Of a stretch of DNA of 5,965 bases, positions 1 through 5,944 are shown piece by piece; positions within the stretch are counted from its first letter, which is position 1; every line of letters begins with the position of its first letter. Source of the stretch: Phycisphaerales bacterium UBA2266 (GTDB lineage: Bacteria; Planctomycetota; Phycisphaerae; Sedimentisphaerales; Anaerobacaceae); assembly GCA_002347125.1 (NCBI GenBank), contig DDXG01000251.1:1-5965 (forward strand). Direction: 5' to 3'. Position numbers and translations under genes: made by a program. The notes under the pieces were generated by a model. It did not search any database, was not told where the DNA came from, and saw only the letters and a program-made list of their open reading frames with translations.

Positions 1-32
1 CCCTCGTCCCTCGTCCCTCGTCCCTCATCCCC
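1..32. repeat. 7-bp tandem repeat (CCCTCGT), within the waaA frame
   Basis: Three exact copies of CCCTCGT (1-21) are followed by CCCTCAT and a C run. Phased differently, this is CGTCCCT three times and then CATCCCC, so each unit starts CGT or CAT, like the heptamer array at 4510-4558. On the waaA strand the 7-nt period read in triplets cycles through the peptide EGRGTRD without a stop. The array reaches the left edge, so its full length is unknown. Confidence 0.85.
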
Positions 33-983
33 CGCCTCCTGCGCCCTTGTGCTCTTATGCTCTTGTGCCCTTGCGCTCTTGTGCTCTCTGACCTGGCTAT
101 AACGGACCAGGTCGAAGCCCGCCTGCTGGATTTGCCGGGCGACTTCATCGAAGCGTTCGGGTTTGCGGGGGACCAGGACGAAGCGGACGTCCTGGAATTG
201 CGGCTCCTCGATGAGTCGGCGATAGACGTCGAGCAGTATCTTCTCCTCATCGTTGCCCGTGGCGCCGGCGACCAGCAGTCGCTGGTCGGCCGTGATGCCC
301 AGTTGGGCCGCGAGGATCTCCGCTCCCGGAACGCTGTCGGCGATCTGGGCCGTGTCGTACTTGAGCGAACCGGTGACGACCACCCGCTCGGACGCACAGC
401 CGATCCGCCGGAAACGCTTGGCGTACAGATCGGTCTGGACCAGGACAAGCGACAGGCGCCGGAAGATGGCTTTCGAGATCGGGCGGATGCGCCGGTACCA
501 CTTGAAGCTGTGCTCGGAGATGCGGCCGTTCACAACGACCACCTGCGCGCCGAACTTGCGGGCCGATGCCAGGAAGTTCGGCCAGACCTCCAGCTCCATC
601 AGCAGGCACAGGTCCGGCCGCAGCCGTCGGAACGCCCGGCGGCTGATGAATGAGAAATCCAGCGGAAAGTAGAAGACCTCATGGTCGACCGCAAACAGCG
701 CCCGCGCCCGCTCCATCCCCGTGTCCGTCGTCGTGCTGATGACGATCTCGCAGTCGCCAAGTCGCTGCTTCAACTCGGCAACGACCGTGCGGGTGGCGTT
801 GATCTCGCCGAGGCTGACGGCGTGAATCCAGATGCACCGCCCGCCACTGCCTCGCCGACCCACCTTTCCGAAGCGATGCGCCCACCCCGTCCGGTACCGG
901 CCGCACGCGATCATCCGGTACAGCATCACAGGGGCATAAGCCAGCACGGCAAACAAATACGCGATGTCGAGCAGAAACCTCAT
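1..983 (-). CDS. waaA: 3-deoxy-D-manno-octulosonic acid (Kdo) transferase, 3' end beyond the window
   Basis: This GT30 glycosyltransferase adds Kdo from CMP-Kdo to lipid A precursor at the inner face of the inner membrane, early in lipopolysaccharide core synthesis. The frame gives 327 complete residues with no stop before the left edge. Visible features are a hydrophobic N-terminal anchor (about 2-25), WIHAVSLGE at 52-60 with the likely catalytic Glu60, STTTDTG at 83-89, the ELEVWPN block around 130-136, NGRISEHSFKWY at 152-163, VTGSLKYD at 203-210, a GATGNDEE block at 240-247 resembling the family's GSTHxGEE, and PRKPERF at 272-278. The TMGEL part of the C-terminal domain is not reached. 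From about residue 299 the protein turns into charged repeats encoded by tandem DNA repeats, roughly where the family has a variable loop. The start at 983 begins MRFLLDIAYL. An in-frame ATG at 1001 would add six residues but overlaps the promoter -10 box. Family assignment is very secure; whether the full-length gene is intact cannot be seen. Confidence 0.93.
   Translation of the reverse strand, partial: MRFLLDIAYLFAVLAYAPVMLYRMIACGRYRTGWAHRFGKVGRRGSGGRCIWIHAVSLGEINATRTVVAELKQRLGDCEIVISTTTDTGMERARALFAVDHEVFYFPLDFSFISRRAFRRLRPDLCLLMELEVWPNFLASARKFGAQVVVVNGRISEHSFKWYRRIRPISKAIFRRLSLVLVQTDLYAKRFRRIGCASERVVVTGSLKYDTAQIADSVPGAEILAAQLGITADQRLLVAGATGNDEEKILLDVYRRLIEEPQFQDVRFVLVPRKPERFDEVARQIQQAGFDLVRYSQVREHKSARAQEHKSTRAQEAGDEGRGTRDE
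41..88. repeat. 8-bp tandem repeat, six units, within the waaA frame
   Basis: Six consecutive 8-bp units fit the plus-strand consensus GTGCTCTT: GCGCCCTT, GTGCTCTT, ATGCTCTT, GTGCCCTT, GCGCTCTT and GTGCTCTC. Three units make 24 bp, so on the waaA strand the array encodes an 8-residue repeat, EHKSARAQ followed by EHKSTRAQ. The 48-bp total keeps the reading frame. A short C/T-rich linker (29-40) separates it from the 7-bp array. Confidence 0.85.
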
Positions 984-999
984 ACGGTGTTGTTCGGGC

Positions 1000-1028
1000 A
1001 TGATATTTGGATGCCGCGGAACTGTCAA
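1000..1028 (-). promoter_or_regulatory. Sigma-70-type promoter of waaA
   Basis: Read on the minus strand, TTGACA (1023-1028) is followed by a 17-bp spacer and TATCAT (1000-1005). This is an exact -35 box, optimal spacing and a five-of-six -10 box. Transcription would start near 993, leaving a leader of only about 10 nt before the ATG at 983 and no Shine-Dalgarno sequence. Confidence 0.75.
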
Positions 1029-1040
1029 AGGAATTGAAAA

Positions 1041-1061
1041 CCGCCCGCGGGATCCGGGCGG
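1041..1061 (-). other. GC-rich hairpin upstream of the waaA promoter, possible weak terminator
   Basis: CCGCCCG (1041-1047) and CGGGCGG (1055-1061) form a 7-bp stem around a 7-nt loop. On the minus strand the stem is followed by TTTTC. That would suit a weak terminator stopping antisense or read-through transcription before the waaA promoter. The T run is short, and a C8 run lies on the other side, so the role is uncertain. Confidence 0.3.
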
Positions 1062-1223
1062 CCCCCCCCGCACGACCCGGCGTCCGATAACCAGGGTCGG
1101 GATGTAGGGATTGTGCGATTACTGCCGACCCCTCACGGATTCACCGCCTCCGGGCCCGCCCCAAGGCAAGTCGCCGCCCAAATGCGCCGAAACACTCTCC
1201 GAAGTCGCATATGAACGGCACTT

Positions 1224-1228
1224 GGAGG
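1224..1228 (+). promoter_or_regulatory. Shine-Dalgarno site of the 150-residue unknown protein
   Basis: GGAGG stands 7 nt before the ATG at 1236. This is the strongest ribosome binding site in the window. It fixes this start over the overlapping ATG at 1211, which opens a different frame. No convincing -35/-10 pair was found between 1062 and 1223. Confidence 0.8.
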
Positions 1229-1235
1229 CTACTGT

Positions 1236-1688
1236 ATGGATATGTACGGCGCACTGTTCTCGGGCAATGCGGTATTGAGTCAGCAGGCGGCGATGCACAT
1301 ATTCGGCGTCGCCGGCGAGGGCGGACCCCTTATCGTCATTATGGACGCCGACGGCACGTGTCGCCCGAGCGATTCGCACCGATTCGCCGAACTCAACATC
1401 AGCGAATCGTACCTGGCCGAGCTTCGCTCGCGCATCGACGACGGCCAGGAACCGATAGTGACCGAGCACGGCGACTGCTGCATTGTCGGCGCCCAGCTCT
1501 CGACGGACCGGACAAACTTCGGCTATGTCATGGTCGCCCTGCCGCAATACAGCCCCGAAGCAGCCCTGGGCAACATCGAACTGATCGAGATGCTGCTCAA
1601 TCAGTTCAACGTCATCGCCACCCTCATCGATAAGAACAACCGCTTCATCGAGGTGCACAACAAGGTGATCAGCGGATACATGAATTAG
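1236..1688 (+). CDS. Conserved-looking hypothetical protein, possibly GAF-like
   Basis: This is a 150-residue soluble protein that I cannot name. It has no signal peptide and no transmembrane segment. The N-terminal third contains a hydrophobic strand followed by an acidic turn (LIVIMDADGT, 32-41). The middle holds ADJACENT cysteines in a GDCCIVGAQL stretch (79-88) and a strand ending in a proline (YVMVALPQY, 96-104). A long amphipathic helix (about 109-131) comes next, then a short charged tail. Strand-strand-long helix after a 'xxxVALP' edge is reminiscent of the end of a GAF or IclR-effector-type domain, which would imply ligand sensing; this is a fold-level guess. From memory, similar short proteins occur in Sedimentisphaerales genomes without a known role. 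The ideal Shine-Dalgarno site and clean codon use make it a real gene. It stands alone, divergent from waaA and convergent with the gene at 1753. Confidence 0.85.
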   Translation: MDMYGALFSGNAVLSQQAAMHIFGVAGEGGPLIVIMDADGTCRPSDSHRFAELNISESYLAELRSRIDDGQEPIVTEHGDCCIVGAQLSTDRTNFGYVMVALPQYSPEAALGNIELIEMLLNQFNVIATLIDKNNRFIEVHNKVISGYMN

Positions 1689-1752
1689 GGGAGACACAAG
1701 GGGGGTCCGAGCTTTGGCTTTTCTGCTTTGAGTTTCCGGTTGCTTCCAGCTG

Positions 1753-2694
1753 TCACGCCAGCGGGATATTCGATGCCTTCGCAACAGAGCGGATGTGCTC
1801 GGCCGCAAGGCGGTACTCCTCCGCGTTCGGCAGATGCTCGAGCATCAGCGGGGCGTCGGGCAAGCGGGTCAATTCCTTGAGGAAGACGGCGTAATCCATA
1901 CCCCCCAGCCCCGGCCGGGCCTCGTCGAGGTGGGTGGTCAGTTCCGGCCGCAGGATGATGTCCTTGGCGTGGCACGAACGGATGTGCGGGCCCAGCTTCC
2001 TGAAGCACTCCCGGACGATCTCGGCATTGCCGTAGTACCGCTGTGGACTGCATATCAGGTTCACGGGGTCGAGGTGCACGGCGAACTGCTTGCGGGCTAT
2101 GGCCTTGAACAGGGCCAGGTACGAATCCGCTGAGTCCGGATACGCCCAGGGCATGGTCTCAAGCGTGAAGAACGTGCGGGTGGGCTTGACCGCGTCGATG
2201 ATCCCCCGCGTCGTCTCCACGATCATGTCGAAGGTCTCCTGAGTGAAGTTCTTCGGATCGTGGCCGTCCCACTTGGCCCCCCGCGAACCGGCGATATTGA
2301 CGCAGCAGCGAGCCCCGATGCGGTCGGCCAGCGCCAGATGCGTCCGGCATTTCTCCAGGGCGGCATTCCGCTGGGCCTCATCCGGGCTGATGGGGTTGCT
2401 CCAGGCCCCGACCTCGGCGATGGTGATGTCGGCCCGCTTGGCGGCCGCGGCGTAGGCATTGACCGTGGCGTCGTCGGCCGTCGGACTCAAGGGGCAGTAC
2501 GCCGCTCGATAGCCCACCGCCTGCAGGGCGGCGACCCAGGACTCGGGGCTGTCATGCTGGGCAAAGAGCGGCCCGCCCAGGCGGATGGCCCCGCCGGCCG
2601 CCTCGGCCGAGCGGCCGCCCGATACCGCCACTGTCAGTACGGCGGCGGAACTCGTCTTCAGAAACGTCCGGCGGTTGATTCGGTCTGTGGTCAT
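1753..2694 (-). CDS. Tat-exported xylose-isomerase-like TIM-barrel protein (sugar isomerase/epimerase family)
   Basis: This 313-residue protein belongs to the AP-endonuclease-2/xylose-isomerase-like TIM-barrel family, whose members usually isomerise or epimerise sugars or related polyols using a divalent metal. The N-terminus MTTDRINRRTFLKTS plus a hydrophobic stretch to about residue 33 is a Tat signal, so the folded protein should act outside the cytoplasm. Likely metal or catalytic residues follow the family pattern: Glu179 in LETMPW, Asp209 in HLDPVN, His242 in CHAKD and Glu286 in MLEHL. LGGMDYAVFLKEL (263-275) is the usual stretch after the sixth strand. The start at 2694 is chosen over an in-frame ATG at 2760 because the Tat motif follows directly and AAGGGG lies 6 nt upstream. 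The longer form would also overlap the predicted promoter. Homologues are abundant in planctomycete carbohydrate loci. The family is secure; the substrate is unknown. Confidence 0.9.
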   Translation of the reverse strand: MTTDRINRRTFLKTSSAAVLTVAVSGGRSAEAAGGAIRLGGPLFAQHDSPESWVAALQAVGYRAAYCPLSPTADDATVNAYAAAAKRADITIAEVGAWSNPISPDEAQRNAALEKCRTHLALADRIGARCCVNIAGSRGAKWDGHDPKNFTQETFDMIVETTRGIIDAVKPTRTFFTLETMPWAYPDSADSYLALFKAIARKQFAVHLDPVNLICSPQRYYGNAEIVRECFRKLGPHIRSCHAKDIILRPELTTHLDEARPGLGGMDYAVFLKELTRLPDAPLMLEHLPNAEEYRLAAEHIRSVAKASNIPLA

Positions 2695-2735
2695 GGTCGG
2701 CCCCTTCAGGTTAGACGGCAGTATCGCCGTGCACC

Positions 2736-2764
2736 AGAATACCCCAAGACGGTGCGCCAATCAA
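2736..2764 (-). promoter_or_regulatory. Sigma-70-type promoter of the TIM-barrel gene
   Basis: On the minus strand TTGATT (2759-2764), a 17-bp spacer and TATTCT (2736-2741) give four of six matches at each box with optimal spacing. Transcription would start near 2729, leaving a leader of about 35 nt that contains the AAGGGG site before the ATG at 2694. Confidence 0.5.
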
Positions 2765-2866
2765 GTACATAAGAGCCGGCCGGCAAATGACATAACAACA
2801 CGCCAACACCACGTCGGCGGGGACGGACGCCGGTGCCGGAAAATGACCGACGCACCGAACTTCGCC

Positions 2867-2894
2867 TTGTCAGAGGGGCCCCAATCGCTATAAT
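2867..2894 (+). promoter_or_regulatory. Sigma-70-type promoter of the GH10-like gene
   Basis: TTGTCA (2867-2872), a 16-bp spacer and a perfect TATAAT (2889-2894) predict transcription from about 2901. If translation begins near 3029 the leader is about 125 nt; if it begins at the TTG at 2912 the leader is about 10 nt. The oxidoreductase gene at 4577 could be co-transcribed from here, since only 69 bp separate the two genes. Confidence 0.65.
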
Positions 2895-3028
2895 CGGGGC
2901 CTCATGGCGGCTTGGAGCAGCCGTGGTCATTCCCCGTCGCGGCGGGGGGTAGATGGGCTTTTCGCCCCAGTAGTGGCGGTCGTATCATAACATCGCGCCC
3001 GGTGCGCCGGATAGTGGCGGGCTTGCTC

Positions 3029-4507
3029 TTGAAGTTCCTGGTTTTCAACAACGGCAAGGCATACGACGACTTCAAGCCGTGCGGGGCGTACATGTTCGGC
3101 ACCGACGGCGTGGGGGTCCGCCGCGCCAAGATCGCCTGCGCCGGCGGCGTCGTGGAATGCCGCAAGAGCAACCTGGAAACTGCCGGCCTGGCCCTGCTCT
3201 GGCCGGTCGAGGGCTTCGGCAAGGTCCTCCTGGCCACCACCTGCCTGCCCGAACGACAACGCCCTTATATCCTCAACCTCGAAATCGCCCGCGCCAAGCT
3301 GATGCAGATCACCGCCCGGCGGGAGGACTGGTCCTTCTTCAGCGGCTTCGGCGAGTTGGAGGGCGCGGTCTCCGAGGCCCAAGGGCACTTCATCAAGGCC
3401 CTGCAGAGTCTGGACAATCCCGCGAAGGCCTCCCTGCCGGCCGATGAGGCCCTGCAACGGGCGGTGATGGTCGGTGAGAAGCTCGCCCTCAAGCAGGCGC
3501 TGACCTCGCTCGACAGCCGCCGAAAGAGCCATGCTCTCGGCAGGGGGTGCCTGGGCTGCCGCTTCGACCCGGCCCGCATCGGCGACGCGGCGTACATGGA
3601 GCAACTACTCGGCCTGTTCGGATACGTAACCATCCCCGTGAACTGGGGCCAGATCGAACCGACGCGGGGCCAGTACGATTTCTCGTCGGTCGATGTCTGT
3701 GTCGAGGCCCTGGCGAACCGACGCGTCGTCATGGGCGCAGGGCCCCTGCTGCGATTCTCCAAGGACTACCTGCCCGCCTGGCTGGTCGGCTCGAAAACGA
3801 GCTTCGAGAAGGTCCGCGAGGCAGCCTACCAGTTCGCAACGCGGATGGTGACGCGCTACGCCGCCGTGCTTCGGGTCTGGTACGCCGTCAGCGGCCTCAA
3901 CGTCTTCAATCACTTCGGTTTCAGCTTCGAGCAGATCCTCGAGATGACGCGGGCCGCGACCCTCGCGGTCCGCACCGCCAGCGGCCGGGCCATCAAGGTC
4001 ATCGAAATCGGCAACCCGTGGGGCGAGTACTACGCCATCGTCCCAGGGAGCATCCCGCCGCTGGTGTACATGGACATGGTCGTACAGAGCGGCATCAACT
4101 TTGACGCCTTCGCGCTCCAGATGCGGTTCGGACGCAACCAATCGGGCATGCACGTCCGCGATTTCCTGCAGGTCTCGTCGCTGCTCGATTCGTTCGCCCC
4201 GATCTCCAAACCCCTGTACATTACCGACGTGGAGATTCCAGGCGCTGAAGGCGATGGGCTTTTCGCACCGGATGCGGCCGGGGCCTGGCGAGGAGGATGG
4301 GATGAGACTCACCAGCAGCAGTGGATCGAACAGTTCTACCGGATCGCGCTGAGCAAGCCGTTCGTCGATGCGGTCAGCTACGCGAACCTCGCGGACCGTA
4401 CCGACAGCCTCACGCCGCAGAGCGGCCTGCTGACGACGACCCTGGAGCCCAAGCGGTCCTATGCCGCCCTCAAGAAACTCCAGGGCGTCCTGTTCGGCGG
4501 CGCCTGA
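3029..4507 (+). CDS. GH10-like TIM-barrel protein lacking the canonical catalytic glutamates
   Basis: About 492 residues from a TTG at 3029 (MKFLVFNNGKAYDD). GTG at 3014 and TTG at 3023 or 2912 are alternatives; GGCGGG at 3016-3021 favours 3029. Residues 1-95 look like a beta-sandwich, 97-165 are helical, and a CLGC pair lies at 174-177. Residues 190-490 follow glycoside hydrolase family 10: PVNWGQIEPTRGQYDF (203-218) matches the family's MKWxxxEPxxGxF, LPAWL (248-252) matches PxWL, and FDAFALQ (358-364) matches DGIGLQ. Active GH10 xylanases use an acid/base Glu in WDVVNEA and a nucleophile Glu in TELDI. Here these read WYAVSGLN (Gly289) and ITDVEI (Asp400). Standard retaining xylanase activity is therefore unlikely. 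WGEYY at 331-335 keeps a Glu that might do something else. No signal peptide is evident, so a cytoplasmic location is likely. From memory, similar proteins are recurrent in Sedimentisphaerales. Fold likely; function unknown. Confidence 0.85.
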   Translation: MKFLVFNNGKAYDDFKPCGAYMFGTDGVGVRRAKIACAGGVVECRKSNLETAGLALLWPVEGFGKVLLATTCLPERQRPYILNLEIARAKLMQITARREDWSFFSGFGELEGAVSEAQGHFIKALQSLDNPAKASLPADEALQRAVMVGEKLALKQALTSLDSRRKSHALGRGCLGCRFDPARIGDAAYMEQLLGLFGYVTIPVNWGQIEPTRGQYDFSSVDVCVEALANRRVVMGAGPLLRFSKDYLPAWLVGSKTSFEKVREAAYQFATRMVTRYAAVLRVWYAVSGLNVFNHFGFSFEQILEMTRAATLAVRTASGRAIKVIEIGNPWGEYYAIVPGSIPPLVYMDMVVQSGINFDAFALQMRFGRNQSGMHVRDFLQVSSLLDSFAPISKPLYITDVEIPGAEGDGLFAPDAAGAWRGGWDETHQQQWIEQFYRIALSKPFVDAVSYANLADRTDSLTPQSGLLTTTLEPKRSYAALKKLQGVLFGGA

Positions 4508-4509
4508 TT

Positions 4510-4558
4510 CGTATTGCGTATTGCGTCGTTCGTCCGTCGTCCATCGTCGTTCGTGCAC
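4510..4558. repeat. Intergenic 7-bp repeat array, seven units, each starting CGT
   Basis: Seven contiguous heptamers begin 2 nt after the preceding stop codon: CGTATTG twice, then CGTCGTT, CGTCCGT, CGTCCAT, CGTCGTT and CGTGCAC. The first three bases never vary while the last four do. The period and anchor match the array at 1-32. There are no spacers, so it is not a CRISPR. No stable hairpin with a T run was seen, so it is not an ordinary terminator. Confidence 0.85.
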
Positions 4559-4563
4559 TTCTG

Positions 4564-4569
4564 AAAGGG
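4564..4569 (+). promoter_or_regulatory. Shine-Dalgarno-like site of the oxidoreductase gene
   Basis: AAAGGG lies 7 nt before the ATG at 4577. Nothing comparable precedes the in-frame ATG at 4601, which would begin MDRRGFL. This favours the longer start. Confidence 0.5.
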
Positions 4570-4576
4570 TAACGCC

Positions 4577-5923
4577 ATGAGGCACCGCATCAGCAGTCAA
4601 ATGGATCGCCGCGGGTTCCTGCGGGGTGTCGGGGGATTAACAGTAGGCTCAGCGCTGGCGGCCGAGTTGTCCGGCGGTCTGTACGCAGGCGGGGATTCCA
4701 CGATTCGCCTGGCGCTGGTCGGCTGCGGCGGCCGCGGAACCGGCGCCGTGGCTGATGCCTTCAGCACGACGGGCGGGCCCGTCAAGCTCGTGGCGATGGC
4801 CGATGTCTTCGAGGACCGCCTGACCCAGAGCCTGGCGGCCCTCAAAGAAGCCCATGCCGACAGGCTGGACGTGCCCAAAGAACGCCAATTCGTCGGGTTC
4901 GACGGCTACAAGAAGGCCATCGACTGCCTGCGGCCGGGCGATGTCGTCCTGCTGGCCACCCACGCGGCGTTTCGCCCCCTGCATTTCGAGTACGCCGTCA
5001 GCAAGGGCGTCAACATATTCATGGAGAAGTCCTTCGGTGTCGATGCCCCGTCGGTCCGCCGGTTGCTCGCCGCCGCCGAGGCCTCCGAGAAGAAGAACCT
5101 CAAGGTCGGCGTCGGCTTCATGTGGCGCCACTCCCAGGCCCGCCAGGAGGTCATCCAGCGCATCCACGACGGCGCTATCGGCGACGTCCACACCCTGCGC
5201 ATATATCGCGTCCACGGCCCGGTCGTCTGCCCCAAGCTGGCGGACGGGGCCAACGAGATCGAATTCCAGTTACGCTATCCCAACAGCTTCACATGGGTCT
5301 CGTCGGGCTTCTTCATCGACTGGCACTGCCACAACGTGGACGTGGCGTGCTGGACGAAGGGCGCCTGGCCCGTCAGCGCCCAGGCGATGGGCGGGCGATG
5401 TTTCGAGTCCGCCGGGAGCCAGTTCGATCACTACATTGTCGAGTACACATTCGCCGATGGAACGAAGTTGTTCGCCTTCTCGCGGCACATGAACAACTGC
5501 TGGGAGACCTATTCAGACTATGCCCATGGGTCCAAAGGCTCGGCCGTCATCATGGCCTCCCTGGCCGGGCCCAAGCCGAAAATATACCGCAACCACAATA
5601 TGACACCCGAGAACCTCGTCTGGGAATTCAAACAGCCCGACCCCAATCCCTATCAGGTCGAGTGGCAATTGCTGTTGGACGCCATCCGCCACGACCGCCC
5701 GCACAACGAGGCCCGCCGTGCCGGCGAGGCCGAAATCGCCGCCCTGATGGGCCGCGCCGCCGCCCATACCGGCCAGATCATCACCTGGGACCAGATGATG
5801 GCCTCCCAATTCCAGTTCGTTGCCGACATCGACAACCTCTCTTTCGAGACCGAACCGCCCATCAAGGCCGGCCCCGACGGCATCTACCCCCCGCCACAGC
5901 CGGGTGTCACAAAGGAAGTATAG
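4577..5923 (+). CDS. Tat-exported Gfo/Idh/MocA family oxidoreductase
   Basis: This 448-residue NAD(P)-dependent oxidoreductase belongs to the family that includes glucose-fructose oxidoreductase, inositol dehydrogenase and the GH109-type glycosidases. Residues 9-36 (MDRRGFLRGVGG plus a hydrophobic stretch) are a Tat signal. The Rossmann domain starts at IRLALVGCGGRG (43-54), with the dinucleotide glycines at 49-54, and continues through MADVFEDR (74-81). The family's EKP motif reads EKS (150-152). The C-terminal domain shows MWRHS (182-186), FFIDWHCHNVDVACW (245-259) and MGGR (271-274). Asp248, His250 and His252 are candidates for the catalytic site. FDHYIVEYTFADG (283-295) follows. The length is usual for planctomycete members, which are commonly exported and duplicated. 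It follows the GH10-like gene by 69 bp and may share its transcript. The start at 4577 is preferred because AAAGGG precedes it. Family certain; substrate unknown. Confidence 0.95.
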   Translation: MRHRISSQMDRRGFLRGVGGLTVGSALAAELSGGLYAGGDSTIRLALVGCGGRGTGAVADAFSTTGGPVKLVAMADVFEDRLTQSLAALKEAHADRLDVPKERQFVGFDGYKKAIDCLRPGDVVLLATHAAFRPLHFEYAVSKGVNIFMEKSFGVDAPSVRRLLAAAEASEKKNLKVGVGFMWRHSQARQEVIQRIHDGAIGDVHTLRIYRVHGPVVCPKLADGANEIEFQLRYPNSFTWVSSGFFIDWHCHNVDVACWTKGAWPVSAQAMGGRCFESAGSQFDHYIVEYTFADGTKLFAFSRHMNNCWETYSDYAHGSKGSAVIMASLAGPKPKIYRNHNMTPENLVWEFKQPDPNPYQVEWQLLLDAIRHDRPHNEARRAGEAEIAALMGRAAAHTGQIITWDQMMASQFQFVADIDNLSFETEPPIKAGPDGIYPPPQPGVTKEV

Positions 5924-5944
5924 ACAGCAACGTGCGGATAGAAC

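Larger units (their letters stand above)
2695..3028. other. Divergent regulatory region without a convincing gene
   Basis: These 334 bp separate the minus-strand TIM-barrel gene from the plus-strand GH10-like gene. They contain a promoter on each strand, a 10-bp palindrome GCCGGCCGGC (2775-2784) just upstream of the minus-strand -35 box, and an imperfect inverted repeat CGGCG/CGCCG around 2815-2843. Codon use in the open frame over 2912-3013 (AGA, ATA and ACA codons) is unlike the adjacent gene and argues against coding. Confidence 0.6.

Noticed and set aside
57..653. Plus-strand open frame of 198 codons
   Set aside because: It is antisense to the clearly recognisable Kdo transferase, begins inside the tandem repeat and shows no family resemblance. 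The long frame follows from the GC-rich codon bias of waaA.
1689..1752. Bidirectional terminator between the convergent genes
   Set aside because: No inverted repeat of useful length was found. The stretch holds only T-rich direct repeats such as GCTTTG twice (around 1711-1730), which might be another degenerate short-repeat patch but is too irregular to call.
1119..1808. Minus-strand open frame of 229 codons
   Set aside because: It is antisense to the 150-residue gene, which has an ideal ribosome binding site, and overlaps the end of the TIM-barrel gene in another frame.
2904..2990. Short ORF (28 codons) right after the plus-strand promoter, as a possible upstream leader peptide
   Set aside because: It has no Shine-Dalgarno site, no run of codons typical of attenuators and no paired terminator/antiterminator stems; chance is sufficient.
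2912..3028. N-terminal extension of the GH10-like protein from the TTG at 2912
   Set aside because: The extra 39 residues use codons atypical of the gene (AGA, ATA, ACA) and form no signal peptide or motif. Sequence that looks like a protein start begins at KFLVFNNG. It is kept only as an alternative start.
2953..4266. 14-nt direct repeat GATGGGCTTTTCGC, near 2953 and near 4253
   Set aside because: A single pair with no shared flanks or biological setting is compatible with chance in sequence of this composition.
4510..4558. CRISPR array
   Set aside because: Units are contiguous 7-mers without spacers and no cas gene is present.
3605..4600. Minus-strand open frame of 331 codons
   Set aside because: It lies antisense to the GH10-like gene, crosses its stop and the heptamer array, and reads as low-complexity charged sequence with no motif. 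It is a mirror of codon bias.
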